Positions 47,150-53,509 of a DNA stretch of 64,000 nt are shown here, in pieces. Source of the stretch: Streptomyces sp. NRRL WC-3742 (GTDB taxonomy: Bacteria; Actinomycetota; Actinomycetes; Streptomycetales; Streptomycetaceae); the NCBI RefSeq assembly GCF_000720635.1, contig NZ_JOCF01000014.1, forward strand, positions 1 to 64,000, read 5' to 3'. How positions within the stretch are numbered: the stretch's first letter is position 1; each line of letters begins with the position of its first letter. The notes under the pieces are model-generated. The model searched no databases. It was not told the DNA's origin and was given only the letters and a program-made list of their open reading frames with translations. Position numbers and translations under genes: made by a program.

Positions 47150-47695
47150 ATGGCGGGTTGGGGCGAAACAGATCAGTCGACGGTTCCCGGGGTCGGCCCG
47201 GTCGCCGGGGCGTCCTGGATCGACGTGCAGGGCACGCTCTCGGCGCTGGAGCGGCTCAGCTCCGAGGAGCTGGAGGAGATGTATTCCGGGAGGCTGTGCG
47301 ACCCGTCCTCGCCCAGTGAGGTGCGGTTGCCGTCCAGGGCGGAGTCGGGGCCGGTGGCGCGGCGGCTGGTGCTTTCGGTGTTGGAGTCCTGGGAGCTGCA
47401 CCAGCACCTGGAGGTGGGGGAGTTACTCACGAGTGAGTTGGTGAGTAACGCGGTGAGGCACGCGGCCGGGAGGACGATCGGGCTGCATGTCGGCCGGAAG
47501 CCCGGGTGGCTGCGGATCGAGGTGAGGGACTCGTCGCGGGCGCTGCCGTGCATGATCCTGGCGGAGCCGCACCCGGTGAACGAGCGGGGGCGGGGGCTGA
47601 AGATCGTGGATGATCTCGCGGACAGGTGGGGGGCGGACCTGCTGCCGCGCGGCAAGGGTGTGTGGTTCGAGCTGAAGGTGCGCGAGCGCGGCTGA
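47150..47695 (+). CDS. HATPase_c_2 ATP-binding protein (anti-sigma-factor-like), with TTA codon
   Basis: A 181-residue GHKL ATPase-type protein of the kind found beside WhiJ-like regulators. The N-box is ELLTSELVSNAVRHA, and the later G-box is ERGRGLKIVDDLADRWGADLLPRGKGVWFEL. An N-terminal extension of about 60 residues precedes the fold. One codon in the N-box (47423-47425) is TTA, so translation should depend on the bldA tRNA, linking expression to development. The start is uncertain (ATG 47138, 47141 or 47150; none has a clear RBS). Its neighbours are a DUF397 gene and a truncated DUF5753 gene. Confidence 0.82.
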   Translation: MAGWGETDQSTVPGVGPVAGASWIDVQGTLSALERLSSEELEEMYSGRLCDPSSPSEVRLPSRAESGPVARRLVLSVLESWELHQHLEVGELLTSELVSNAVRHAAGRTIGLHVGRKPGWLRIEVRDSSRALPCMILAEPHPVNERGRGLKIVDDLADRWGADLLPRGKGVWFELKVRERG

Positions 47696-47723
47696 AGTTG
47701 GGGATGTGGAGCGGGAAACACGC

Positions 47724-47764
47724 AGGGCCCCCGGGTGCGCCGTTTGTTCGGCGGAGGGGGCCCT
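47724..47764. terminator. hairpin terminator
   Basis: AGGGCCCCC (47724-47732) pairs with GGGGGCCCT (47756-47764), with a GCGCCG/CGGCG inner pairing. It follows the HATPase gene and lies downstream of the DUF397 gene on the other strand. Confidence 0.7.
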
Positions 47765-47938
47765 TGCTAGTCATCGCGCCGGCCAAGGGGGTGCGTGCCG
47801 CGCGATGGTCGTCGGCAGTGCCAGGTCGGGCCCGCCGAAGTCGTGTCTTGACTATCGCATGGATCTCAGCATGTGGGCAAACCGGGTGGCTTGGAATGAA
47901 AGGTTTGTAACCTACTTCACCTTTGGATTTTGCATAGG
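47765..47938. other. intergenic spacer, relatively AT-rich
   Basis: No gene is seen. The stretch 47898-47938 (GGTTTGTAACC, TTTGGATTTTGCATAGG) is clearly more AT-rich than the surroundings and lies downstream of the DUF397 stop. Confidence 0.4.
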
Positions 47939-48142
47939 TTAACGCTGGCGCCTGTGAATATTCACCGTGGTGGCGAAGGTGAGGAAGGTGGACCAGGCGT
48001 CGGGGGAGAAGGTGAGGGAGGGTCCGGAGGCGTCCTTGGAGTCACGGACGTGGATGGCGGAGGGGGAGGGGGCGACCTCGACGCAGTTGCCGCCCTCGTA
48101 GTCGCTGTAACTGGACTTGAACCACGTCATCTTGGCACTCAT
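47939..48142 (-). CDS. DUF397 small protein
   Basis: A 67-residue protein of the DUF397 family, recognised from WFKSSYSDYEGGNCVEVAPSPSAIHVRDSKD and AWSTFLTF. These small proteins are coded next to XRE-DUF5753 (WhiJ-type) regulators in Streptomyces and act as their partners or antagonists. The ATG at 48142 overlaps the stop of the DUF5753 fragment as ATGA, the usual layout. Since its regulator partner is truncated here, the small protein may work with a WhiJ homologue elsewhere. Confidence 0.88.
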   Translation of the reverse strand: MSAKMTWFKSSYSDYEGGNCVEVAPSPSAIHVRDSKDASGPSLTFSPDAWSTFLTFATTVNIHRRQR

Positions 48143-48507
48143 AGTTGCTCCATCGTCTTCCTGATGAGCCTCACTGAACCCTGAACGTTTAGGGCCTGCG
48201 CGCGGATCATCGCGTGTCGCCTACTGAGTTCGCCGACGAGACACGGGTCTGAGTGGAGCGCGTTCGTTCCGTGGGTCTCGACGTACGCGTACTGCTCGTT
48301 GTTGATCGTTTCCATGATGACCAGTGATCCCGAGAGTGCAGATGGGATCGCATGCCCGATCGGGATGACCTGGGTCCGGATGTTGCGTGAGTGCTCAAGC
48401 TCAAGCAGCCGCAAGAGCTGGCCCCTCATGACTTCCTTGCCGCCGATGAGTGTGTGCAGGGCGGCTTCGTAGATGGTGAAGCTGAACAGCACCGTGGACT
48501 TCTTCAA
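48139..48507 (-). pseudogene. truncated XRE/DUF5753 regulator (C-terminal fragment)
   Basis: A 122-codon frame holding only the C-terminal half of a DUF5753 domain (TVLFSFTIYEAALHTLIGGKEVMRGQLLRLLEL, IPIGHAIPSALSGSLVIM, YAYVETHG). Intact family members have about 280 residues with an N-terminal helix-turn-helix. The frame opens with TTG at 48507 and has no RBS. The helix-turn-helix half is replaced by the 5' region of a HATPase gene on the other strand, so a deletion or recombination joined the two near 48.51 kb. Confidence 0.75.
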
Positions 48508-48572
48508 CCGATCATCAGAGTCCTTGGGAGTACGAGGAATCGGGCACTCAGCCCGCCGACTCCATCGAGTGG

Positions 48573-49004
48573 ATGCTCCCCCGCCACCCCCGCAGCGCGG
48601 GCCGCGCTCGCATCCAACTCCTCCGGCAAGCCTTCGAGTGGCAGATCCCCGACGAGTCCACCGAGATCGCGATGCTCCTCCTCAGCGAACTCGTCTCCAA
48701 CGCCTGCCGCCACCCCCGCGTCCCCCGCGACCGCCTGATCGGCGTCGGCCTCCTCCTCCCCACCCTCACCACCCTCCGCGTCGAGGTCACCGACGCCGCC
48801 CCCGACCTCCCCGCCCTCCGTCACGCCGCCCCCGACGACGAGTCCGGCCGGGGCCTCGCCCTCGTCGACGCCCTCGCCACCACCTGGGGCGCGCACCCGC
48901 GAGGCCCCGGCTACCTCGGCAAGGTCGTCTGGTTCGAACTCGCCCTGCTCTCGCCCGCCAGGGTCGCCTCAGATAAGCTCCGCCGCCGTGCTGGACTCGG
49001 CTGA
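48573..49004 (+). CDS. HATPase_c_2 ATP-binding protein, 3' end fused to antitoxin remnant
   Basis: A 143-residue GHKL ATPase-type protein with MLLLSELVSNACRH (N-box) and ESGRGLALVDALATTWG (G-box). ATG at 48573 is the only start available, but the frame stays open further upstream without a start, so the natural N-terminus may be lost. The last 13 residues (VASDKLRRRAGLG) look like the beginning of an antitoxin, continued in another frame at 48988. It is a second ATPase of the same family as 47150, in a region that has clearly been rearranged. Confidence 0.7.
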   Translation: MLPRHPRSAGRARIQLLRQAFEWQIPDESTEIAMLLLSELVSNACRHPRVPRDRLIGVGLLLPTLTTLRVEVTDAAPDLPALRHAAPDDESGRGLALVDALATTWGAHPRGPGYLGKVVWFELALLSPARVASDKLRRRAGLG

Positions 49005-49194
49005 GCACGGCGAAACGATCATCGTTACCCGAGGGGGTCGCCGCATCGCGGTGATCGGGCCCGCGCCTTCCGGGAACGGCGCCGCGCTCAATGACCTCCT
49101 CCGGCGGTTCGGACCGGACGAAGACTTCGCGGCGGATGTGGAATCCGTGCGTGACCTGCTCAGCAACGAGGTGGCTGAGTGGCCCGCCGACTGA
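48963..49194 (+). pseudogene. Phd/VapB-type antitoxin, frameshifted
   Basis: The segment VASDKLRRR (48963-48989, in the HATPase frame) continues as VLDSAEHGETIIVTRGGRRIAVIGPA in a different frame from GTG 48988. Together they spell a normal Phd/YefM/VapB-type antitoxin start and core, so one frameshift splits the gene. The 68-residue downstream part could still be made from GTG 48988, but it would lack part of the DNA-binding N-terminus. It overlaps the toxin remnant by 16 bp. Confidence 0.6.
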
Positions 49195-49330
49195 TTCTCG
49201 ACACCGGCGTCCTGATCAAGGCGGACTGTTCGCCTCGGATGACGACGTGGCCATCGCCGCGATCACTGCCGCAGAACTGCACCTTGGGGTGGAGACGGCA
49301 GACGATGCCCGACGCCTTCGCCGACTTCTC
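49179..49330 (+). pseudogene. PIN-domain toxin (VapC-like) remnant
   Basis: From GTG 49179 the frame reads ARRLILDTGVLIKAD, the first PIN acidic motif. It then breaks, and the next PIN segment (DDDVAIAAITAAELHLGVETADDARR, with the second acidic residue in AAEL) follows in another frame from about 49235. The normal connecting residues and the rest of the ~130-residue domain are missing. The toxin is therefore inactive. Together with the antitoxin remnant it marks a dead type II toxin-antitoxin module. Confidence 0.7.
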
Positions 49331-49388
49331 GGACCTTTCCGGCGTCCAGGCAATCACCCTGGGCGCCCTCGGCTGAAGACGCCCTGGT

Positions 49389-49421
49389 GCGCAGGAAGTC
49401 GGCTGGGTCGACTTCCTGCGC
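49389..49421 (+). repeat. palindrome family A copy 3
   Basis: GCGCAGGAAGTCG (49389-49401) pairs with CGACTTCCTGCGC (49409-49421). Two further inner pairs form, one a G-U pair in plus-strand RNA, leaving a TGG loop. It lies just after the toxin remnant on the plus strand. Confidence 0.7.
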
Positions 49422-49658
49422 GGTCGTCCATCTGCCCTGTCGCCGCTCACAAATCGCGCGCCCGGCGTCACACCTCGCCCATCCTCCTGCCGCCGATCGG
49501 GTCGCCGAGTAGCATCGGCTCCGTGAACCTCTACTGGCGCGTCTGCCTGCCACCGCTCGCCGCCTGACCGGGCGTACGCGACGGTGGTCTGAGTTCTGCG
49601 TGCGCCCGTTCTCGAAACCACCCCATCCGCTGGTTTTCGACGACGGAAGTTCACGACT
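49422..49658 (+). other. intergenic spacer before EamA gene
   Basis: No gene is supported in these 237 bp. They should hold the promoter of the EamA transporter. No clear -10/-35 pair could be assigned. Confidence 0.4.
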
Positions 49659-50549
49659 GTGTCGACGCGTACGTTCCCCCCTGCCCGCCTCCTCGACGGG
49701 CCCGCTCCCATCCTCGCCGCCGCCCTGCTGTGGGGCACCACCGGGACCGCCAGCTCCCTGGCACCCGGCGGCGCCCCGGCAGCCGGCATCGGCGCCGCCG
49801 CCCTGGTGCTCGGCGGGCTGCTGCTCTTCCTCACCTCCCGCGCCGCCTGGGCCCTTCCCCTGGTCTGCCGCACACGCGAACGGTGGCTGCTCGCCCTCGG
49901 TGCGCTGGGGGTGGTCGGGTACCCGGTCACCTTCTACCCGGCCGTCGTCCGCACTGGGGTCGCCGTCGCCACGGTGATCGCCCTCGGCAGCGCACCGGTG
50001 TTCACGGGCCTCCTCGCCTGGCTCACCGGTCAGGGACGCCCCAGCGCACGCTGGAGCGGGGCGACGGCGCTCTCCGTCCTCGGATGCGCCCTCCTCGTCC
50101 TCGGCCCCCGCCTCTCGGGCGGCACGCCGATCGACCTCCTCGGTGTGCTGCTCGCGGCGCTCGCCGGGCTCTCGTACGCCCTCTACTCGCTGATCGGCGG
50201 GCGCCTCATCACCGCCGGGCACCCCTCCGGTGCCGTCATGGGCGCGATGTTCGGCGGAGCGGCGGTCCTGGTCCTGCCCGTGCTCGCCCTGGAACCGTCC
50301 GACTGGCTCGCCTCCGTACGCGGCACCGCCGTCGTCCTCCACCTCGCCGTCATCACCACCTACCTCGCCTACCGCCTCTTCGGCCACGGCCTCCGCCACA
50401 CCACCCCCCAAACCGCCACCACCCTCACCCTCGCCGAACCCGCCGTGGCAGCCCTCCTCGGCGTCCTGGCCCTCGGCGAACACCTCCCACCCCTCTCCTG
50501 GTGCGGCCTCGCCCTCCTCGCCACGGGCCTGGCCGCCCTCGCCGCCTGA
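49659..50549 (+). CDS. EamA/DMT-family transporter
   Basis: A 296-residue inner-membrane protein with ten predicted transmembrane segments in two EamA repeats (residues about 15-145 and 155-290). Typical signs are ILAAALLWGTTGTASSL at the first helix and TLTLAEPAVAALLGVLALGEHLPPLSWCGLALL in the last pair. DMT proteins of this type export amino acids or other metabolites; the substrate cannot be read from sequence. GTG at 49659 is the start. It converges on the small exported-type gene at 50550 with no gap. Confidence 0.9.
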   Translation: MSTRTFPPARLLDGPAPILAAALLWGTTGTASSLAPGGAPAAGIGAAALVLGGLLLFLTSRAAWALPLVCRTRERWLLALGALGVVGYPVTFYPAVVRTGVAVATVIALGSAPVFTGLLAWLTGQGRPSARWSGATALSVLGCALLVLGPRLSGGTPIDLLGVLLAALAGLSYALYSLIGGRLITAGHPSGAVMGAMFGGAAVLVLPVLALEPSDWLASVRGTAVVLHLAVITTYLAYRLFGHGLRHTTPQTATTLTLAEPAVAALLGVLALGEHLPPLSWCGLALLATGLAALAA

Positions 50550-50903
50550 TCACGGGAGTTTGCGAAGGAGTTCCTTCTCCTCGACGCAGGACTGGTCCGG
50601 GTCCGTGACGAGGCAGAGGTTGAGGCCGTCGTCATCGCGCTTGACCGTTGCGTCGACGTAGCAGGACGTGGACGCCTGGGGGCTCAGTTGTAGGGAGAAC
50701 GTGTCCTTCCTGGCTGTCTTCGATCTTTCCAACTTCCAAGCGGCGTCCGTCGCGACGGTCGGACACCCCGAGGGGAGGGTGGCAGGGTCGAGCCCGCTCA
50801 CGGTGGCGCTGTGGTCGGCCGCCACGTGCAGTCGGGCGCCGGAGCCGCTGCCCCAGTCGCCCACCATGTCGGCCTGCTCGACGAGGGCAGCATCGCCACC
50901 CAC
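50550..50903 (-). CDS. small exported-type protein domain, paralog of 52464-52973
   Basis: A 117-residue frame homologous to the gene at 52464: EQADMVGDWGSGSGARLHVAADHSA matches EQADFVGDWGNAAGARLHIAADHSA, and LCLVTDPDQSC matches LCLVNDLDQTC near the C-terminus. The family resembles Streptomyces small exported proteins built around a GxWxxxxGARLxLxADHS core. Alone it has no signal sequence; a membrane segment is encoded just upstream in another frame, ending TGA-A-GTG at 50907-50901. A one-base frameshift relative to the paralog layout is likely, so this may be a broken gene or a coupled two-gene pair. Function unknown. Confidence 0.65.
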   Translation of the reverse strand: MGGDAALVEQADMVGDWGSGSGARLHVAADHSATVSGLDPATLPSGCPTVATDAAWKLERSKTARKDTFSLQLSPQASTSCYVDATVKRDDDGLNLCLVTDPDQSCVEEKELLRKLP

Positions 50904-50904
50904 T

Positions 50905-51087
50905 TCACATGAAGGAGCCGATGACGCGGAGGACTACGAGGAGGCCCACCAGCAGCACATACCCCCCGATCACCGAGCCGCAGCCGATCGCGCACCCGTT
51001 GAACAACCTTCCGGCCCAACTCCGCCGCTGCTTCTGCTTGTACACCCTGCCCCCCACGCCCGATCCGATGTGCCGAGTCCGGCACAT
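50905..51087 (-). CDS. short membrane-segment frame, probably the N-terminus of the following gene
   Basis: A 60-residue frame with a basic stretch (RVYKQKQRRSWAGRL) and one long hydrophobic helix (GCAIGCGSVIGGYVLLVGLLVVLRVIGSF). It ends one base before the GTG of the 50903-50550 frame. In the paralog at 52464 a hydrophobic helix and the GDW domain are one protein, which suggests that a single-base frameshift separates them here. The start at 51087 is chosen since the next one upstream (51111) lies across the operator palindrome. No good RBS is visible. Confidence 0.45.
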   Translation of the reverse strand: MCRTRHIGSGVGGRVYKQKQRRSWAGRLFNGCAIGCGSVIGGYVLLVGLLVVLRVIGSFM

Positions 51088-51091
51088 CAAT

Positions 51092-51105
51092 TTGAACGCG
51101 TTCAA
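51092..51105. promoter_or_regulatory. LacI/GalR-type operator palindrome, copy 1
   Basis: The perfect palindrome TTGAACGCGTTCAA, with a central CG step as in LacI/GalR sites. It lies directly upstream of the minus-strand small-protein gene. An identical 14-mer precedes the divergent paralog at 52373. Confidence 0.7.
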
Positions 51106-51129
51106 CACCACTCAAGGTGAGCCAAGCCG

Positions 51130-52180
51130 AGGCCCCGGTCCGAGGTCGCAAAGCCCCACCCGAGGTGGGGTCCTGGCAACCATGGGGGCGTGCGGCCACC
51201 AACGCCGGCAGCTTGTGGCGGGCCGGGGTCTCAGCGCGGCTGCGCGAGGCTTCGCCCCGCGCAGCCGCAAAACCCCACCCGGGGTGGGGCCTTGCGGGTT
51301 GGAGTCCTCTCGGCCACAGGGCGTGTGGCCACCAATGCCGGCGGCTTGAGTGGGTCGGGGTTGTGGTGCGGCCGTGCCTGAGGTGGGGTTTTGGGGTGGG
51401 GGCCGGGCGACGCGCGGCCCGTGGGGCTGCTGTGGCTGGAAGTTCGTCTCGGGCCGGGGTCTCATCGCGGTTGTGCGAGGCTTCGCCCCGCGCAACCGCA
51501 ACGCCCCACCCGGGATGGGGCGTTGCGGGCTGGGGCCCTCTCGGCCGCAGGGCGTGTGGCCGCTATGGCTGGCAGTTTGAGCGGGCCGGGGTTGTGAAGC
51601 GGCTGTGCGAGCTTCGCCCGCACAGCCGCAAGGTCCCACCTGGGGTGGGGACCTGGCAGCCGTGCGGCTGCTGTGGCTGGTGGCTTGTGTCCGGCTGGGA
51701 TTGTGGCGTGGCCGTGCGAGGGTTGCCGCGCACGGCCGCAGGCCCTACCTGAGGTGGGGGTGTGGTGGGGGCCCGGCAGCCGTGCGGCTGCTGTGGCTGG
51801 TGGCTCGTGCCGGGCGAGGTCCCGGCGCGGCTGTGCGAGGCTCCGCCCCGCACAGCCGCAAGGCTCTACACCTGCGGTGGGGTTTTGGGGCGGGAGCTCG
51901 GGGTGCGCGGCTCGTGTGGCTGTTGTGGCCGGCAGTTGGTGTCGGGTCGGGGTTGTGACGCGGCCGTGCGGGGCTTCGCCCTGCACGGCCGCAAGGCTCT
52001 ACCTGGGTGGGGTTTTGGGGCCGGGGCTCAGGGTGTGCGGCCGGTGTGGCCGGCAGTTGGCGTCAGGCTGAGGCTCTCGCTCAGCCGCAAAGCCTCACCT
52101 GGGGCTGGGCCGAGGCCGGCAGCTCGTGTCGAGCCAGGGTTGTGGCACGGTCGCAAGGGCCCAGATCGTGCAGCCTGCGA
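51130..52180 (+). repeat. tandem array of structured units with covarying hairpins
   Basis: About eight degenerate units with start-to-start distances of roughly 99-133 bp. Each full unit has a hairpin (51236-51268, 51467-51499, 51599-51629, 51708-51739, 51827-51859, 51960-51992, plus an altered one at 52066-52086), then an A-rich joint, then a C-rich/G-rich second hairpin (CCCACCTGGGGTGGG type), and a G/T-rich tail (GCGTGTGGCC, GGCAGTTTGAG, GGGTTGTG). Stem changes are compensated: GCTGCGC/GCGCAGC, GCTGTGC/GCACAGC, GCCGTGC/GCACGGC. A unit at 51368 has lost the loop and right arm. No start signals or protein features support coding on either strand. Confidence 0.85.
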
Positions 52181-52315
52181 GGTCACCGCCGTATCCAACC
52201 CCACTCTGCCGGGAGAGGGCCAAGAGTCGCTGCGCAGGGCACCCCCCGACCCCGGCCAGGTGCCCCCGGCAGCCGCGTGACAACCCCAGCCCCACTCAAG
52301 CTGCTGGGAACCGGT

Positions 52316-52350
52316 CGCGCAGGAAGTCGGCCCGGCCGACTTCCTGCGCG
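52316..52350. repeat. palindrome family A copy 4
   Basis: Perfect 16-bp arms (52316-52331 with 52335-52350) around a CCG loop, same core as the copies at 301, 49389 and 52978. It lies between the structured array and the operator of the 52464 gene, so it could insulate that gene from upstream transcription. Confidence 0.8.
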
Positions 52351-52372
52351 TGGGCCACCTTGCCAGAGGCAG

Positions 52373-52386
52373 TTGAACGCGTTCAA
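52373..52386. promoter_or_regulatory. LacI/GalR-type operator palindrome, copy 2
   Basis: TTGAACGCGTTCAA, identical to 51092-51105, lies 77 bp upstream of the ATG of the plus-strand paralog. Two identical 14-bp palindromes at the two ends of the array suggest one repressor controls both genes. Confidence 0.7.
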
Positions 52387-52463
52387 AAAATCTGCGAAGC
52401 TGGCGGCGGGCTGATGGTTCGTGTCATCTCGACGCGTCGCGGCCCTTGATCCGTGGGGGCGGC

Positions 52464-52973
52464 ATGGGTTTGGCGCGTGTGCCGAAATGGGCCTGGGCAC
52501 TGGCTCTGTGCATCGTGGTGCCAGTGGGATGCGGGACGTTCTACGATTTCGTCCTGCCAACTGATGCCGGAGGCGACCGAGTCGTCATCGAGCAGGCCGA
52601 CTTCGTGGGCGACTGGGGCAACGCGGCCGGCGCCCGATTGCACATCGCAGCCGACCACAGCGCCTCTGCGCGCGGGCTCGACCGTGCCCTGCCCGACGGG
52701 TTGTGTCGGCCGACGCTTCCGGTCGCGCACTGGGAGTTCTTCTCCGAGCCGGACAACATCCTTGGCCATGATCGGTCCGACCCTTCGCCGACCAAGGGCC
52801 GTGACTTCTACCTGACACCGGAGGCGGACCCGGTCGCCCGCCCCGATCCTTGCAGTGTGTCGGGGCGGGTTCACCGGGACAGCGGTGGATACAGCCTCTG
52901 CCTCGTCAATGACCTGGACCAGACCTGTGCGGACGGCGACCTACTTCGTAGGGCCGCGCCGCGATCCGGCTGA
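52464..52973 (+). CDS. small exported or lipid-anchored protein, paralog of 50550-50903
   Basis: A 169-residue protein. Residues 1-26 form a signal or anchor segment (RVPKWAWALALCIVVPVGCG) with Cys near its end, though the lipobox is imperfect. The remainder is the GDW-type domain (VIEQADFVGDWGNAAGARLHIAADHS) with five cysteines beyond the anchor. It shares clear homology with the divergent gene at 50903. ATG at 52464 has GTGGGGGCGGC upstream. Function unknown; the fold is likely a small beta-barrel as in related Streptomyces exported proteins (inference). Confidence 0.7.
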   Translation: MGLARVPKWAWALALCIVVPVGCGTFYDFVLPTDAGGDRVVIEQADFVGDWGNAAGARLHIAADHSASARGLDRALPDGLCRPTLPVAHWEFFSEPDNILGHDRSDPSPTKGRDFYLTPEADPVARPDPCSVSGRVHRDSGGYSLCLVNDLDQTCADGDLLRRAAPRSG

Positions 52974-52977
52974 TCGC

Positions 52978-53016
52978 CCCGCACAGGAAGTCGGCTGGGC
53001 CGACTTCCTGTGCGGG
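52978..53016 (+). terminator. palindrome family A copy 5, terminator-like
   Basis: Arms 52978-52995 and 52999-53016 form a perfect 18-bp stem with a TGG loop, 4 bp after the stop of the preceding gene. Compared with the other copies, GCGCAGG/CCTGCGC has become GCACAGG/CCTGTGC, a compensated double change. Confidence 0.8.
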
Positions 53017-53068
53017 TGGGCGGGGCGTCGATAGGGTGGCGTGACCGTGTGATCTATGGGGGCCGGAC

Positions 53069-53509
53069 ATGTCGGATGTGCTGCAACTGCTCGCCCGCTA
53101 CCGCCGGGCGATGCTCGATCTCGACGCGGACGCGCTGGCCGGGCTCTACGCCGAGGACGGGGTGCACGAGTTCCCGTTCCTCTTTCCCGGGATGCCCGAG
53201 CGCTATTCGGGCCGGGAGGAGGTCCGGGCCGGGTATCGGGCCGCCTGGGGTGCGAGTGCCGCGAGGCCGCAGGAGATCCGGGAGGTGGCCGTCCACCCGG
53301 GTGCCGACCCCGAGGTGCTCACCGTCGAGCAGACGGTGATCGGCACGATCGCCGGCACCGGCGCGCCGTTCGCCCTCCCCGGCCTGCTGGTGCTGCGGGC
53401 CCGGGACGGGTTGCTCGTGCACGTCCGCGACTACATGGACGGCCTCGGCGTCGCCCACGCGATGGGGCGGCTGTCCGCCGTCGCGGCCAGGCTGGAGAGC
53501 GGTAGCTAG
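53069..53509 (+). CDS. SnoaL-like / NTF2-family protein
   Basis: A 146-residue protein of the NTF2-like superfamily (RYRRAMLDLDADALAGLYAEDGVHEFPFLFPGMPERYSGREEV). The cone-shaped fold is used by polyketide cyclases, isomerases and many binding proteins; the catalytic residues of any one enzyme class are not diagnostic here. ATG at 53069 follows GGGGGCC. Its stop overlaps the convergent TetR gene's stop by 4 bp (CTAG shared). It may be part of the TetR-FMN reductase detoxification locus. Confidence 0.85.
   Translation: MSDVLQLLARYRRAMLDLDADALAGLYAEDGVHEFPFLFPGMPERYSGREEVRAGYRAAWGASAARPQEIREVAVHPGADPEVLTVEQTVIGTIAGTGAPFALPGLLVLRARDGLLVHVRDYMDGLGVAHAMGRLSAVAARLESGS

Noticed and set aside
49389..49421. 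Attachment site or transposon end.
   Set aside because: The same palindrome occurs at several gene ends without target duplication or an integrase; a terminator-like repeat fits better.
51130..52180. CRISPR array.
   Set aside because: Units are degenerate and directly repeated with no short constant repeat and unique spacers, and no cas genes are near.
51112..52280. Repetitive open frames on both strands across the hairpin array (for example a repeated LRLRGAKPR pattern).
   Set aside because: No RBS, no domain, and changes between units preserve base pairing rather than protein sequence; a repetitive DNA/RNA element explains them better.
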